Program-made: the position numbers and the translations under genes
Part shown: positions 44,701-53,845 of the stretch, piece by piece
How positions within the stretch are numbered: the stretch's first letter is position 1
Layout of the letters: the number at the start of each line of letters is the position of its first letter
The notes under the pieces: model-generated
The model's input: only the letters and a program-made list of their open reading frames with translations
What the model was told of the DNA's origin: nothing
Database searches by the model: none
Origin: JAAYDI01 sp052034005
Lineage (GTDB): Bacteria; Planctomycetota; Planctomycetia; Pirellulales; Pirellulaceae
Length of the DNA: 64,000 nt
Reading direction: 5' to 3'
Assembly (NCBI GenBank): GCA_052034005.1
Contig: JBPOJB010000049.1
Coordinates: 11,323-75,322, forward strand

Positions 44701-46245
44701 GTGACGAAGCCATTTCCGGAATACTTGAAGCTGCATGTGGAAGAACCGCCGGCCGTCTGCCCGCAGCCGCGGGACGTGCCGGGTCTGGAGGTGGTTCTGG
44801 ACGCGTTCCACGACGTCACGGGGTGGCGGTTGCGGCTTGTGGACGCGCCGAGCCTCGAGACGAGCCCGGCGTGGACCATGCCGATCGGGGTGCCCGAGGC
44901 CGGGGAGAGCCAGCTGGTCCTGGTGCCCGAGCGGAACGGCTCGGTGGCCGCCATGTCGCTCGAGAAGGTCCGGCCGCTGGCGCACGCCATCGGCGGCCTG
45001 ATCGCAGAGATCTACCGCACGCAATCGACGGTCTGGCAGCGGGAGGCGGAGCTGGCGGCCGGGATTCCCGTGACCTTGCGCCCCGCCGAGCAGCAGCGGC
45101 TGGCCTACCAGCTCGAGTCCGTGTTACGTGGCGGGGCGGAGGCGATCGGGTGCCAGGCGGCCGCGCTGTATCTGCTGGACGATGCCACGAGCCACCTGAA
45201 GCTGCGCGCCGCGTGGCGGCTGCCGAAGAACCGATTCCTCGATGCGCCGCGCCCCTTGCGCGGCGCGGTGGCCGATTTGGAGGCCCTGGTCGGCCATGCC
45301 GTCGCGCTGGAAAATACGTCACTCCTGCCGCACTGGAAAGTGCCGGAAGACTATCCGGCCGCGCTGTGCGTGCCCGTTGCATCCACCTCCACCCCGCTGG
45401 GCACACTCTGGTTCTTCGCGGAACAGGTGCGGGAGTTCTCGGCTGAACAGACCCATCTGGCGGAGATCGTCGCGGGCCGACTCGTCTCGGACCTGGAACG
45501 CGAGGTGCTGGTCCGCGAAGGGCTGCGCACTCGGCAGACGGATCAGGCTCGGCATCTGCTCGCCCAGTGGCTGCGCGAACAGCGTCCCAACATCCCGCCC
45601 CTGGTGGATGGATGGCAAGTGGCCGGCCAGCTGCACAGCGACGATCCGCTCAACGGAGTGGTCTACGACTGGTGTGTCCTGCCGGACGGCCGGATGGCCG
45701 TCGCGATGGGCCATGCCGAGGGTCTGCAGGTGGAAGCCGGCCTGACGGCCACGGCGCTGCACACCGCTTTGAAATCGCACGCCGCGTATCCACACGACGC
45801 GCGCCAGATGCTCGATCGGCTCAATGAAGTCCTCTGGACCTGCTCGACCGGCAATCGATTCGCCTCGTTGATTTACGCCATCATCGATCCCGAATCGGGC
45901 GAGCTGGAGTATGCCGCGGCCGGCAAAGTTCACGCGTTGATCGTGGGGCCTGACGATTGCCAGTCGCTGACGGTCAGCCAGACGCCTCTGGGCGCGGATC
46001 CTGACGCGGTGTACCGGCAGGCGACCGCCACGGTGGCCACGGGCCAGTCCCTGGTACTGTTCAACCGTGGTTGCCTCACGCCGGTCGACGAGGAGGTGCT
46101 CGATGCGGACGAAGGTCGTGCGGTCGCCGCGCTTCTGCCGCTGCCTCGTCCAACGGCCGAGGAACAAGTCCAGACGGTGCTGGGGGAACTCGCCGGTGAA
46201 TCGCAGTCGGAGCGGGCGGTCGTCGTGGCACGCCGCATCTTCTGA
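44701..46245 (+). CDS. GAF-domain protein with degenerate SpoIIE/PP2C-type domain
   Basis: 514 residues. An N-terminal domain (1-95) is unassigned. Residues about 110-270 are a GAF domain (LESVLRGGAEAIGCQAAALYLLDDATSHLKLRAAW...PAALCVPVASTSTPLGTLWFF). A linking coil follows, and 295-514 is a SpoIIE/RsbU-like PP2C fold: VYDWCVLPDGRMAVAMGHAEG, LTATALHTALKSHAAYPHDARQMLDRLNEVL, FASLIYAIIDPESGELEYAAAGKVHALI. The metal-ligand Asp that usually starts GD.SGHG is His338 here, the TDGxxE motif reads NRGCLTP, and the terminal DD motif is absent. It starts with GTG after AGGTGGACAGG. It may be a pseudophosphatase regulator. Confidence 0.78.
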   Translation: MTKPFPEYLKLHVEEPPAVCPQPRDVPGLEVVLDAFHDVTGWRLRLVDAPSLETSPAWTMPIGVPEAGESQLVLVPERNGSVAAMSLEKVRPLAHAIGGLIAEIYRTQSTVWQREAELAAGIPVTLRPAEQQRLAYQLESVLRGGAEAIGCQAAALYLLDDATSHLKLRAAWRLPKNRFLDAPRPLRGAVADLEALVGHAVALENTSLLPHWKVPEDYPAALCVPVASTSTPLGTLWFFAEQVREFSAEQTHLAEIVAGRLVSDLEREVLVREGLRTRQTDQARHLLAQWLREQRPNIPPLVDGWQVAGQLHSDDPLNGVVYDWCVLPDGRMAVAMGHAEGLQVEAGLTATALHTALKSHAAYPHDARQMLDRLNEVLWTCSTGNRFASLIYAIIDPESGELEYAAAGKVHALIVGPDDCQSLTVSQTPLGADPDAVYRQATATVATGQSLVLFNRGCLTPVDEEVLDADEGRAVAALLPLPRPTAEEQVQTVLGELAGESQSERAVVVARRIF

Positions 46246-46257
46246 CTCCCCCGCGGG

Positions 46258-47238
46258 TCAGCCGACCGCATCACCACCAGCCGCCGGCTCGCGGCACAGT
46301 GCGCGCACATGCGCCACGACCGCCCTGCCCAGATGCCCCAGGTCGTAGCCCCCTTCGAGCACACTCACCAGACGCCCCTGGCTGTGACGCTCAGCCACCG
46401 CCACCAGGTGGTCGGTGAGCGGCCCGAAGGACTCTGGGTCCAGGCTCAGGTTGGCCACGGGATCGCCGGCCAGCGCGTCGAAGCCTGCGCTGACCAGCAC
46501 CACCTGCGGTTGGAAGGCGTGCAGCGCCGGCAGCGCCAGCGCCTCGAGCGCCTGCAGGTACTCGCGCGGACCGCACCCGCGCGGGAGCGGCACGTTGACG
46601 GTCAAACCGACCCCCTCGCCGAGCCCCGTTTCACTGGCGTGGCCGGAGCCGGGAAACGCCAGCGATTCCGGCCGCTCGTGCAGACTCACGTACAACACGT
46701 CCCGACGGTGCTCGAAGATGTGCTGCGTGCCGTTGCCGTGATGCGCGTCGAAGTCGACAATCGCCACCCGGCTCAGACCATGCGTGCGCACCAGGTGCTC
46801 GGCCGCCAATGCAATGTGATTGAACAGGCAGAATCCCAGCGCGCGATCGGCTTCCGCATGATGGCCCGGCGGGCGGACGGCGCAAAACGCGCGTGCCACG
46901 AGGCCGGCCATCACCTGGTCGCAGGCGGCCAGTACGCCGCCGGCCGCCAGCGCCGCCACGTCGTAGCTCGCCGCGCAGAGGTACGTGTCGAACGACCCGA
47001 TGAAGGGGAACCCGCTCTCGCACATCCGTTGGACCAGCTCGACATAGGCCGGATCATGCACCAGCGCCAACTGGGCGGCCGTGGCGGCCTGGAAGCCCAG
47101 CGGCGTCAGGCGGTCCAGCAGCGAGGCCGCCCGCAACGCCCGCAGAATGGCCAGCAGCCGGGCGGGACGCTCGACATGGACTCCGCCCAAGTCGTGCCCC
47201 AAGAACCGGGCATCGTAGACCCAACCAACCTTCGCCAT
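46258..47238 (-). CDS. Histone deacetylase family protein (class II-like, AcuC/HDAC fold)
   Basis: 326 residues. The catalytic set of zinc-dependent deacetylases is complete: RPPGHHAE (tandem His), VDFDAHHGNGTQ (Asp and His zinc ligands), LVSAGFDALAGDP (Asp ligand) and LEGGYDL (catalytic Tyr). YVSLHERP and FPGSGHASETGLGEGVGLTVNVPLP are typical of bacterial acetylpolyamine/deacetylase members. Substrates in bacteria include acetylated polyamines, acetoin-related proteins or lysine-acetylated proteins; nothing here decides between them. ATG 47238 follows a GGGTGGG run. The stop lies 12 bp from the convergent GAF/PP2C gene. Confidence 0.9.
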   Translation of the reverse strand: MAKVGWVYDARFLGHDLGGVHVERPARLLAILRALRAASLLDRLTPLGFQAATAAQLALVHDPAYVELVQRMCESGFPFIGSFDTYLCAASYDVAALAAGGVLAACDQVMAGLVARAFCAVRPPGHHAEADRALGFCLFNHIALAAEHLVRTHGLSRVAIVDFDAHHGNGTQHIFEHRRDVLYVSLHERPESLAFPGSGHASETGLGEGVGLTVNVPLPRGCGPREYLQALEALALPALHAFQPQVVLVSAGFDALAGDPVANLSLDPESFGPLTDHLVAVAERHSQGRLVSVLEGGYDLGHLGRAVVAHVRALCREPAAGGDAVG

Positions 47239-47333
47239 CCCACCCGCCTCCCGGCTCTTCAGAGAGAACGACTCGGGCTCCCGCAAAGAGCGCACAGCAC
47301 ATGCGTCGAACAGCAACTGGTTTCACGTAGGAA

Positions 47334-47401
47334 AGGCTTCCAGCCTGTCATCGTGGGACAGGCTTCCAGTCTGTCAACCTGCCATAGGCTCCCAGCTTGC
47401 C
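47334..47401. repeat. Three 16-bp units at 26-bp period
   Basis: AGGCTTCCAGCCTGTC (47334-47349), AGGCTTCCAGTCTGTC (47360-47375) and AGGCTCCCAGCTTGCC (47386-47401) start exactly 26 bp apart. Each can form an imperfect hairpin (GGCT/AGCC). They lie in the gap between the divergent HDAC and lipoprotein genes. There are too few units, and spacers are too short (10 bp), for CRISPR; similar intergenic units are common in planctomycete genomes by recollection. Confidence 0.7.
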
Positions 47402-47504
47402 CATCGTCACGAAACTCCGCTTGACCTGATGAGCGGACCGCAGTACTGTTCCGCAGCTTGAGGGGGTGGGCTGCGCGCGGATCGTATTCGACATGGAAGT
47501 CGCC

Positions 47505-48383
47505 ATGACGACGCGGCTATGGGGTCTGCTGGTGCCGGTAGGAATTCTGCTCGTATCCGGTTGCGCGCAATGGTCTCCGCCGCCGGCAAGTGAACTTTCC
47601 AGGCTGCCGCTCCCCAAGCTCTCGCCGGACAGCGTGGTGCTGGAGGTCACGTTCATCCGGATCCCCGAAGAGCGTGTGGATTTTGCAGCGCGGTTCTGGC
47701 CCGAGGTTGACGAAGCCGCGCTGGACCCCGGGCTCCGGAGGCGCCTGGACGCGAACGGGTTCCGCAGCGGGATCCTGGAATCGCCGCCGCCGGCCGCCCT
47801 GCAGGAACTGATCGATCAGCAGCCGGTGGCCGACCAGCAGGACGGGGCGATGTGCGTCGAGGCCGGGAACGAGATCGCGGTGCGCACGCACCGGTTGCAC
47901 AGCCGGTCGGGGCATCCGAGCAAGATCATTGTGCGCGGCACGGCCGTGCCCAAGCTTGCAGCTCTGGTGTACGACGAGGGCGGGCAAGTGCGTGGCGAGA
48001 CGCTGCAGCAGGCTCAGTTCTATTACTGGGTCACCTCCCGCCCGCAAGGTGACGGGCGGGTGCGAATCGAGTTGGTGCCCACGATCGAACATGGGGAGGC
48101 TCGACCGCGCTTCAAAGGACAGCAGGGCGCATGGACGGTGGACAATGTCAGCCGACCGACCAGGACTTACGACGAGTTCAAGATCGAGACGCTCTTGTCA
48201 CCCGGCCAGTGCGTGGCGATCAGCTGCAGCGATGCGCATCGCGGGCTCGGCGACCGGTTCTTTGCCGGCGACCTGGACGAGCACGAGCCCCGCCTGATGC
48301 TGGTCGTCCGGCTCCAGCAGACGCAGCGGGACGATCGGTTCATGAAAGAGGACGTCCTGGAGCCGATCGTCACGACGGAGTGA
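47505..48383 (+). CDS. Predicted lipoprotein of unknown function
   Basis: 292 residues. Signal peptide MTTRLWGLLVPVGILLVSGC with the lipobox Cys at 20. The mature protein is mostly beta: LEVTFIRIPEERVDFAARFWPEVDEAALD, a pair of strands VYDEGGQVRGETLQQAQFYYWVT and RVRIELVPTIEHGEARPRFKGQ, and LMLVVRLQQTQRDDRFMKEDVLEPI. This pattern recurs in planctomycete lipoproteins but I know no function. ATG 47505 has GGAAG 7 bp upstream, better than ATG 47493. It stands alone, 236 bp before the aldolase gene. Confidence 0.65.
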   Translation: MTTRLWGLLVPVGILLVSGCAQWSPPPASELSRLPLPKLSPDSVVLEVTFIRIPEERVDFAARFWPEVDEAALDPGLRRRLDANGFRSGILESPPPAALQELIDQQPVADQQDGAMCVEAGNEIAVRTHRLHSRSGHPSKIIVRGTAVPKLAALVYDEGGQVRGETLQQAQFYYWVTSRPQGDGRVRIELVPTIEHGEARPRFKGQQGAWTVDNVSRPTRTYDEFKIETLLSPGQCVAISCSDAHRGLGDRFFAGDLDEHEPRLMLVVRLQQTQRDDRFMKEDVLEPIVTTE

Positions 48384-48486
48384 GCCGCAGCGGCGGTTGT
48401 GAGGCCCTAACCGTCGATTGCGGGCGCCGGCAGTCCCGCTCCCGCACCGGGCGCGGCTCGAGGGTGCCCCCGCGGCACTCCCGGGA

Positions 48487-48515
48487 TTGCGGTGTCCCGC
48501 CACCACCCCGATAAT
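48487..48515 (+). promoter_or_regulatory. Candidate sigma-70 promoter of the aldolase gene
   Basis: TTGCGG (48487-48492) and GATAAT (48510-48515), spaced 17 bp, lie 104 bp before the aldolase ATG. The spacing is ideal and both boxes stand out in a GC-rich gap. Confidence 0.5.
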
Positions 48516-48619
48516 AGGCCGGTTGTGACGCGGCCGTGCGCTTGATCGCCCCTTGCACGATGCCGCCTTCTGCCTGAACCACGAATCCAATCGCACCTGA
48601 ACGACCCAAGGAGTATCCC

Positions 48620-49636
48620 ATGGCACTGGTACCGCTACGCGTCTTGTTGGACCATGCGGCGGAGAACAACTATGGCGTGGCCGCCTTCAACGTGAACAAC
48701 ATGGAGCAGATCCAGGCGATCATGGAGGCGGCTGAGAAGACCGATTCGCCCGTGATCGTGCAGGCCTCGCGCGGCGCGCGCGCCTACTCGCAAGACGCCT
48801 ACCTGCGGCACCTCATGCTGGCAGCCGTCGAGCTTTATCCGCACATCCCGGTGACGATGCACCAGGACCACGGCAACAGCGTGGCGACCTGCAAGAGCGC
48901 CATCGACAACGGCTTCACGTCCGTCATGATGGACGGCTCGCTGGAGGAAGACGGCAAGACCCCGGCGTCCTTCGAGTACAACGTCCGCGTCACCAAGGAA
49001 GTCGTCGACCTGGCCCACGCGCGAAACGTCTCGGTGGAAGGCGAACTGGGATGCCTCGGCTCGCTGGAGACCGGCAAAGGCGAGAAGGAAGACGGGCACG
49101 GCGCCGAAGGGGTCCTGAGACGCGACCAACTGCTGACCGACCCGAACCAGGCGGCCGAATTCGTCAAGCTGACCAACGTCGACGCGCTGGCCGTGGCCAT
49201 CGGCACGAGCCATGGCGCTTACAAGTTCAAGTCGAAACCGACCGGCGAGGTCCTGGCTATGTCGCGAATCGAAGAGATCCACGCGAAACTCCCCAACACC
49301 CACCTGGTCATGCACGGCAGCTCCTCGGTCCCCCAGGAACTCCAGGACATCATCAACAAGTACGGCGGCCGACTCAAGCAGACCTACGGCGTGCCGATCG
49401 AGGAGATCCAGCGCGGCATCAAGCATGGCGTGCGGAAGATCAATGTCGACACCGATAACCGGCTGGCCATCACCGGCGCCATCCGCAAGGTCTTCTGGGA
49501 AACGCCCGAAAAATTCGACCCGCGGGATTACTTGAAGCCCGCCCGCGAGGCCATGAAGCAGGTTTGCATCGACCGGATGGTCGCCTTCGGCCAGGCCGGC
49601 CACGCCGCCCAGCTCCGGAAAGCCGCCGGGCTCTAA
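48620..49636 (+). CDS. fba: Class II fructose-bisphosphate aldolase
   Basis: 338 residues, the CbbA/Calvin-cycle-subtype length (E. coli FbaA is 359). It splits fructose 1,6-bisphosphate to DHAP and glyceraldehyde 3-phosphate. Zinc ligands and catalytic residues are visible: MHQDHGNS (catalytic Asp and ligand His), VEGELGCLGSLE (ligand Glu), AIGTSHGAYKF (ligand His), VMHGSSSVP (ligand His) and KINVDTDNR for phosphate binding. ATG 48620 has AAGGAG upstream, and a promoter candidate lies 104 bp away. It is followed after 227 bp by kdsC with its own promoter candidate. Confidence 0.96.
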   Translation: MALVPLRVLLDHAAENNYGVAAFNVNNMEQIQAIMEAAEKTDSPVIVQASRGARAYSQDAYLRHLMLAAVELYPHIPVTMHQDHGNSVATCKSAIDNGFTSVMMDGSLEEDGKTPASFEYNVRVTKEVVDLAHARNVSVEGELGCLGSLETGKGEKEDGHGAEGVLRRDQLLTDPNQAAEFVKLTNVDALAVAIGTSHGAYKFKSKPTGEVLAMSRIEEIHAKLPNTHLVMHGSSSVPQELQDIINKYGGRLKQTYGVPIEEIQRGIKHGVRKINVDTDNRLAITGAIRKVFWETPEKFDPRDYLKPAREAMKQVCIDRMVAFGQAGHAAQLRKAAGL

Positions 49637-49708
49637 CGGCCGGATCGAGCCATCGCCCTGCCAACCTGCCAGCCCCACACGCCAACGCCACCTTGCCCGG
49701 CGTTCACA

Positions 49709-49737
49709 TTGCCCCAGAACGCCGCGGGCGGTACAAT
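49709..49737 (+). promoter_or_regulatory. Candidate sigma-70 promoter of the kdsC operon
   Basis: TTGCCC (49709-49714) and TACAAT (49732-49737) with a 17-bp spacer. The distance to the kdsC ATG is 126 bp, leaving a leader of about 115 nt. This is the best -35/-10 pair in the window. Confidence 0.5.
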
Positions 49738-49863
49738 CCCCGCGCCGCCCGCCGAACGATCCCGCGCCCCGCAAGGTGTGAGGATGACCGCGGGCGCTGC
49801 TAGCAGTCGGGCGACTCCCGCCCGGTGCCCGCTGCTGTGGGGCCGGAACCTTTGCGCGAGGCG

Positions 49864-50397
49864 ATGCCGGTGATGAAGTTGGAAGACCGTTGTCGGAACA
49901 TCGAACTGGTGCTCTCGGACGTCGACGGGGTCCTGACGGACGGCGGCATCACGTTCGACAATCAGGGGATCGAAACCAAGGAGTTCTACATCCGGGACGG
50001 CCTGGGCATTCGGCTCTGGCAGCGCGCCGGTTTTCGGTTCGGAATCCTCACCGCGCGGACGTCGCACATCGTACGTCTGCGAGCGGTCGAACTCGGCGTG
50101 GATATCGTCCGCCAGGGGTTTGAGAACAAGCTGCCCGTGGCGCAGCAGATCATAGAGCAGCAGCAACTGCAGGCCGAGCAGGTGTGTTACATCGGCGACG
50201 ATCTGACAGACCTGCCGGTCATGCGCCACGTGGGTCTGGGCGTCGCCGTGGCGGATGCCGCGCCGGAAGTCCGCGCGTGCGCGCACTTGATCACCCAGTT
50301 GGGTGGCGGGCGGGGCGCGGTGCGCGAACTGATCGAGACGTTGCTCAAGGCCAAGAACCGCTGGGACGACTTGATCCGCAAGTACCTTGAACAGTAG
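49864..50397 (+). CDS. kdsC: KdsC-type HAD phosphatase (3-deoxy-D-manno-octulosonate 8-phosphate phosphatase)
   Basis: 177 residues. The HAD motifs are LSDVDGVLTDGG (nucleophile and acid Asp near 24 and 26), LTARTS (motif II), the Lys in FENKLPVAQQ (motif III) and IGDDLTDLPVM (motif IV). KdsC hydrolyses Kdo-8-phosphate to Kdo, the inner-core sugar of lipopolysaccharide. Related C0-type HADs also act on sialic-acid-type phosphates, but the adjoining LptC/OstA-like gene favours the LPS role. The start could be ATG 49864 or 49873. The next gene starts 8 bp downstream, so the two are co-transcribed and probably co-translated. Confidence 0.88.
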   Translation: MPVMKLEDRCRNIELVLSDVDGVLTDGGITFDNQGIETKEFYIRDGLGIRLWQRAGFRFGILTARTSHIVRLRAVELGVDIVRQGFENKLPVAQQIIEQQQLQAEQVCYIGDDLTDLPVMRHVGLGVAVADAAPEVRACAHLITQLGGGRGAVRELIETLLKAKNRWDDLIRKYLEQ

Positions 50398-50405
50398 GCC
50401 TGCAC

Positions 50406-53400
50406 GTGCGTGACGCGATACGCCGCCGCCGAGTCCAGCTCTGGCAGGCGCTGAGCAAACTCGGCGGCTGGGATGCTGACGTCGTCGTGACACCGCCCAC
50501 GTGGCGCGTCCGCTTCGTGCGCTGGTTCGTGGCGGTCGTGGTGCTCTGCATCGCCTACCAGGTTTATGCGCTCCTGATGGTGCCGATCATTGAACCCAGC
50601 CCGGGCACAGCGTCGGATGGGGAGCTGGTGGAGTCGCCGGTGACGGTCGATGCGCACCCGGAGCTGGCCGAATTGTTCCCGGAAGACGCGTGGGAGCGTG
50701 GTCAGCCGATGGTGCTGGCCACCCAGTGGGGCCGGCTCCTGTTTCGCGAGTATCACACGGGCGACAACGGCCGGCTGGAATTGACGCCGTGCACGATCGT
50801 GTTCTACGCGCCCTCGCGCGGCGCGGGCCGGTCCGGTTCGCCGCGGCCGATCGTGCTGCAGACGCCCGACAAGGCCGTGCTCAGCTTCTCCGGGCCGTTG
50901 AACTTGGCGCGCGCCGAGTTCGCCAAACTCCAAGGCGCGCGGCTGGAAGGAGAGGTGAGGATCTGGAGTCGCGAGTCCCGACCCGGCGCGCAGGACGCGC
51001 TGAGCATCGTCACCCGCAATGTGCAGATCCTGCCCCGGCAGATCTGGACGGCCCACGACGTGAGCCTCACCTACGGGGCGAGCCGCGGGACGGGGCGCGA
51101 TCTGTCGATCACGTTGAGCCCGGCCGGCGAAGCCGACGCGACGCGCACGAACGGCACGCTGATCAAGAACCTCGAATCGCTGGAACTGGCTCACCTCGAG
51201 CAACTGTTCGTGCAAGTGCCCACCCAAGGGCTGCTCGGCGAACTGCTCCCCGCATCCGCGGCCGCCGGCCAGCAGCCGGCCGGCGGACCCGAGCGGCCTG
51301 CCGAGGTGGAGGCCAAGGTCACCTGCCAGGGTCCGTTCCGTTTCAACTTCCAGCAATCGGTCGCGTCGCTGGAAGACCATGTTGAAATCGTCCGCGACAA
51401 CGGGTCTGCGCCCAGCGACCAACTCAGCTGCGAACGGCTGCTGATCCATTTCGAATCGGTGGCCGGCCAGGCTGCGGCGGCGCCCGACCCCCCGCTGCCA
51501 GATGCCGACCGTTCAGCCCCGTCGGACGATTCCGCCGCGCCGCGGCTGGCCGTGCGGCGGATCGAAGCGCACGGCCTGCCCGCGACGTTGCGTCTCCCAT
51601 CGATGCTGGCCCTGGCCAGCGGCCAATACCTGTCCTACGACTTCCAGACGCGCCGGGTCTTGATCGTCGATGAACAGAATGCGTCGCTCGCCTATGGTGA
51701 ACATCAGGCCGAGGCGCCGCGCCTGGAGTACGAGTTGCCGCCGGACTTGAAACGCCTCGGTCACCTGTGGGCCACGGGGCCGGGCATCTATCAGGGCCAG
51801 ATCGGCGACGATCCGGAGCGCCGGTTGACGGCCCGCTGGAGCGGCGTGCTGGAACTGCAGCCTCAGGAGGGCCTGCACGTGCTCTCGATCGTCCAAGGGG
51901 CCGATATCCGCTGGAATAACGTGGGCAGCTTCGCCGCCGATGAGCTGTACTTGTGGTTAGCCGAGGTGGAGGCCCCAGAGCCGGTCGCCGATCCGGCGCA
52001 ACGGCCCGCCATGGCCAGTCCGGCGTCGGAGTCGGTCGCGGCCGCGCCCCCCGCGGCGGCCGCCGACATCCGGCTCTTAGCCGCCCAGAGCGCGCCCGAG
52101 CCCTTGCAGCGGGAGGTTTTGCCGCCCGCGCCGCCGCGAACCCGCTGGCAGATCCGCCCGGTCAAAATGCTGGCACAAGGCCATGTGCAGACGGACTCCC
52201 CGCAGTTCCAGGGCCAGACCCCGCGGCTGGAAATCTGGTTCGATCATCCCGACCCGGCGGGTCCCCAAGCGAGTGAAGCCCGCCCGGCAGACCCCGCGCT
52301 GTCCTCGGATGCGGCGCACGGCACGCCGGACGTCGCGCCGCCGGCGGCCCAGGCGACTTCGGAACGTAAAGTGGAACTGGCGGGCGATTGGATCCGCTTG
52401 CGGCTCCGCATCGCCCCGGCGCGCCCGCAAGTGAACGAAGCGACCGTGGTCGGCAACGTGCGTCTGTCCCAGCTTCCGTCGGCGCCTCAGGATCAGCCGA
52501 TGCTGGTCACGGGCGAGATGCTGCAGCTGCGGACCGACCGGGCCGATCGATCGGCCGTGGATGTGAACGGTTCGCCGGCTCGGGTGCATGTGCAGGGCCT
52601 GCTGCTGGAGGGCTCGAGCCTGCACGTGTCTCAGCGAGAGAACCGCCTGTGGGCCGAAGGGCCGGGCCGCATGAGACTGCCCACGCAAGGCAAGCTGTCG
52701 CCGGCCGGCGCGGCCGCGATGCCGGCCGATCCGCCCGCCGCCCCGGACGGCCCGAGCGCGCCGTTGTGGATCAGTTGGGAAGGGGGCATGGACTTCGACG
52801 GGCAACTCGTGCGGTTCGTGCGCCAAGTCGCCGTGCGGGGTGTCTACACGAACCGGCAGGGCGATCGCCAGCACCTCGTGTCCGCAGGCAACCAATTGCA
52901 CGCCGCGCTGAACCGCTACGTGTCGTTTGACAAGATGAAGGGCAGCGCGCAGTTGGACGTCGCCGAGCTTCGGTTCCTGGGCGATGTGCTGACGGACAAC
53001 CAGACGTTCAGCGTCGAGGATGTCCTGACATCGCACGACCAGATCAAGATGTGCGACATGACGCTCGACCGCCGCACCGGCCGCTTCCATGCCGCCGGGC
53101 CGGGCTGGATCATCAGCACTCGGGTCGCCACGGGCGGCCTGGCCAACAGCGTTCCGGGCGCAGCGGCGGCGCGGCGCGGCAACGACGCCTGGACCGAGCC
53201 ACGCGCCAACCGCCTGATCTACGTGCGCGTCGATTACCAGAACGAAATCGAAGGGAACATCGACCAGCGCGAGGCGGTGCTCCAGCACTACGTGCAGGCC
53301 GTCTACGGCCCGGTCGCGTCCTGGGATCAGACGCTGGATCCCAACCAGCAGGGCGGGCTGGGTCCGCAAGGGATCGTCATGACGTGCCAGCGGCTGTTCC

Positions 53401-53717
53401 TCGCCGAGACCGGTCAGGGAGCGCAGCGCGGCATCGAGTTGTCGGCGGTCGGCGACACGCTGGTCGAAGGCGCCACGTTCACCGCGCGCGCCCAGCGGTT
53501 CTCGTATGTGCAAGCGAAAGACCTGCTGGTCGTGGACGGCGAGAACCAGCCGGCTCAGATCCGACTGCAGGGCCGGCCGGGCGACCGGCCGTCGGAGTTC
53601 AGTGCCCGGCAGTTCAAGTACTGGGTCAGCACGGGCCAGCACGAGGAGATCGGCGTGACGCAACTCGATTTCAATCAAGTCGGCTCGCCGAACTTGCCCA
53701 GCGCGCGGATCCGCTGA
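50406..53717 (+). CDS. Giant LptC/OstA (LptA)-like envelope protein
   Basis: 1103 residues. A basic cytoplasmic N-terminus leads to one membrane helix (about 38-60, FVAVVVLCIAYQVYALLMV), then a long exported region of beta-strand repeats. Several segments match the OstA/LptA pattern: VVGNVRLSQLPSAPQDQPMLVTGEMLQLRTD...RVHVQGLLLEGSSLHVSQRENRLWAEGPG, then ...AAGPGWI and ...VEGATFTARAQRFSYVQAKDLLVVDG. Pro/Ala-rich linkers join them. LptC is normally about 190 residues, LptA about 185; here both roles appear combined in a single anchored protein. The GTG start at 50406 is 8 bp after kdsC. It may form part or all of a periplasmic bridge for LPS-like lipid. Confidence 0.75.
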   Translation: MRDAIRRRRVQLWQALSKLGGWDADVVVTPPTWRVRFVRWFVAVVVLCIAYQVYALLMVPIIEPSPGTASDGELVESPVTVDAHPELAELFPEDAWERGQPMVLATQWGRLLFREYHTGDNGRLELTPCTIVFYAPSRGAGRSGSPRPIVLQTPDKAVLSFSGPLNLARAEFAKLQGARLEGEVRIWSRESRPGAQDALSIVTRNVQILPRQIWTAHDVSLTYGASRGTGRDLSITLSPAGEADATRTNGTLIKNLESLELAHLEQLFVQVPTQGLLGELLPASAAAGQQPAGGPERPAEVEAKVTCQGPFRFNFQQSVASLEDHVEIVRDNGSAPSDQLSCERLLIHFESVAGQAAAAPDPPLPDADRSAPSDDSAAPRLAVRRIEAHGLPATLRLPSMLALASGQYLSYDFQTRRVLIVDEQNASLAYGEHQAEAPRLEYELPPDLKRLGHLWATGPGIYQGQIGDDPERRLTARWSGVLELQPQEGLHVLSIVQGADIRWNNVGSFAADELYLWLAEVEAPEPVADPAQRPAMASPASESVAAAPPAAAADIRLLAAQSAPEPLQREVLPPAPPRTRWQIRPVKMLAQGHVQTDSPQFQGQTPRLEIWFDHPDPAGPQASEARPADPALSSDAAHGTPDVAPPAAQATSERKVELAGDWIRLRLRIAPARPQVNEATVVGNVRLSQLPSAPQDQPMLVTGEMLQLRTDRADRSAVDVNGSPARVHVQGLLLEGSSLHVSQRENRLWAEGPGRMRLPTQGKLSPAGAAAMPADPPAAPDGPSAPLWISWEGGMDFDGQLVRFVRQVAVRGVYTNRQGDRQHLVSAGNQLHAALNRYVSFDKMKGSAQLDVAELRFLGDVLTDNQTFSVEDVLTSHDQIKMCDMTLDRRTGRFHAAGPGWIISTRVATGGLANSVPGAAAARRGNDAWTEPRANRLIYVRVDYQNEIEGNIDQREAVLQHYVQAVYGPVASWDQTLDPNQQGGLGPQGIVMTCQRLFLAETGQGAQRGIELSAVGDTLVEGATFTARAQRFSYVQAKDLLVVDGENQPAQIRLQGRPGDRPSEFSARQFKYWVSTGQHEEIGVTQLDFNQVGSPNLPSARIR

Positions 53718-53747
53718 GGCCGGCTCTACAGGGACCTGGCTCCGGAT

Positions 53748-53753
53748 GGTACA
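53748..53753 (+). promoter_or_regulatory. Candidate -10 box for the glycosyltransferase pair
   Basis: TACAAT at 53748-53753 lies 93 bp before the first GT start, in the 128-bp gap after the LptC/OstA-like gene. The hexamer 17 bp upstream, TACAGG, is a poor -35. Confidence 0.28.
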
Positions 53754-53845
53754 ATGACGCCTGGTTCTGGCCGGCACCTCTGGGATGCGGCGCGGAGTCC
53801 GCTGACGCGAACGCCCCGTTCATTGGCCCCGAGATCGACGTCTCC

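Noticed and set aside
47334..47401. CRISPR array
   Set aside because: Only three diverged 16-bp units with 10-bp spacers of no fixed sequence, and no cas genes anywhere in the window.
52077..53777. 566-residue minus-strand open frame
   Set aside because: Antisense to the LptC/OstA-like gene; composition is dominated by Arg, His, Pro and Leu, and no motif is recognisable.
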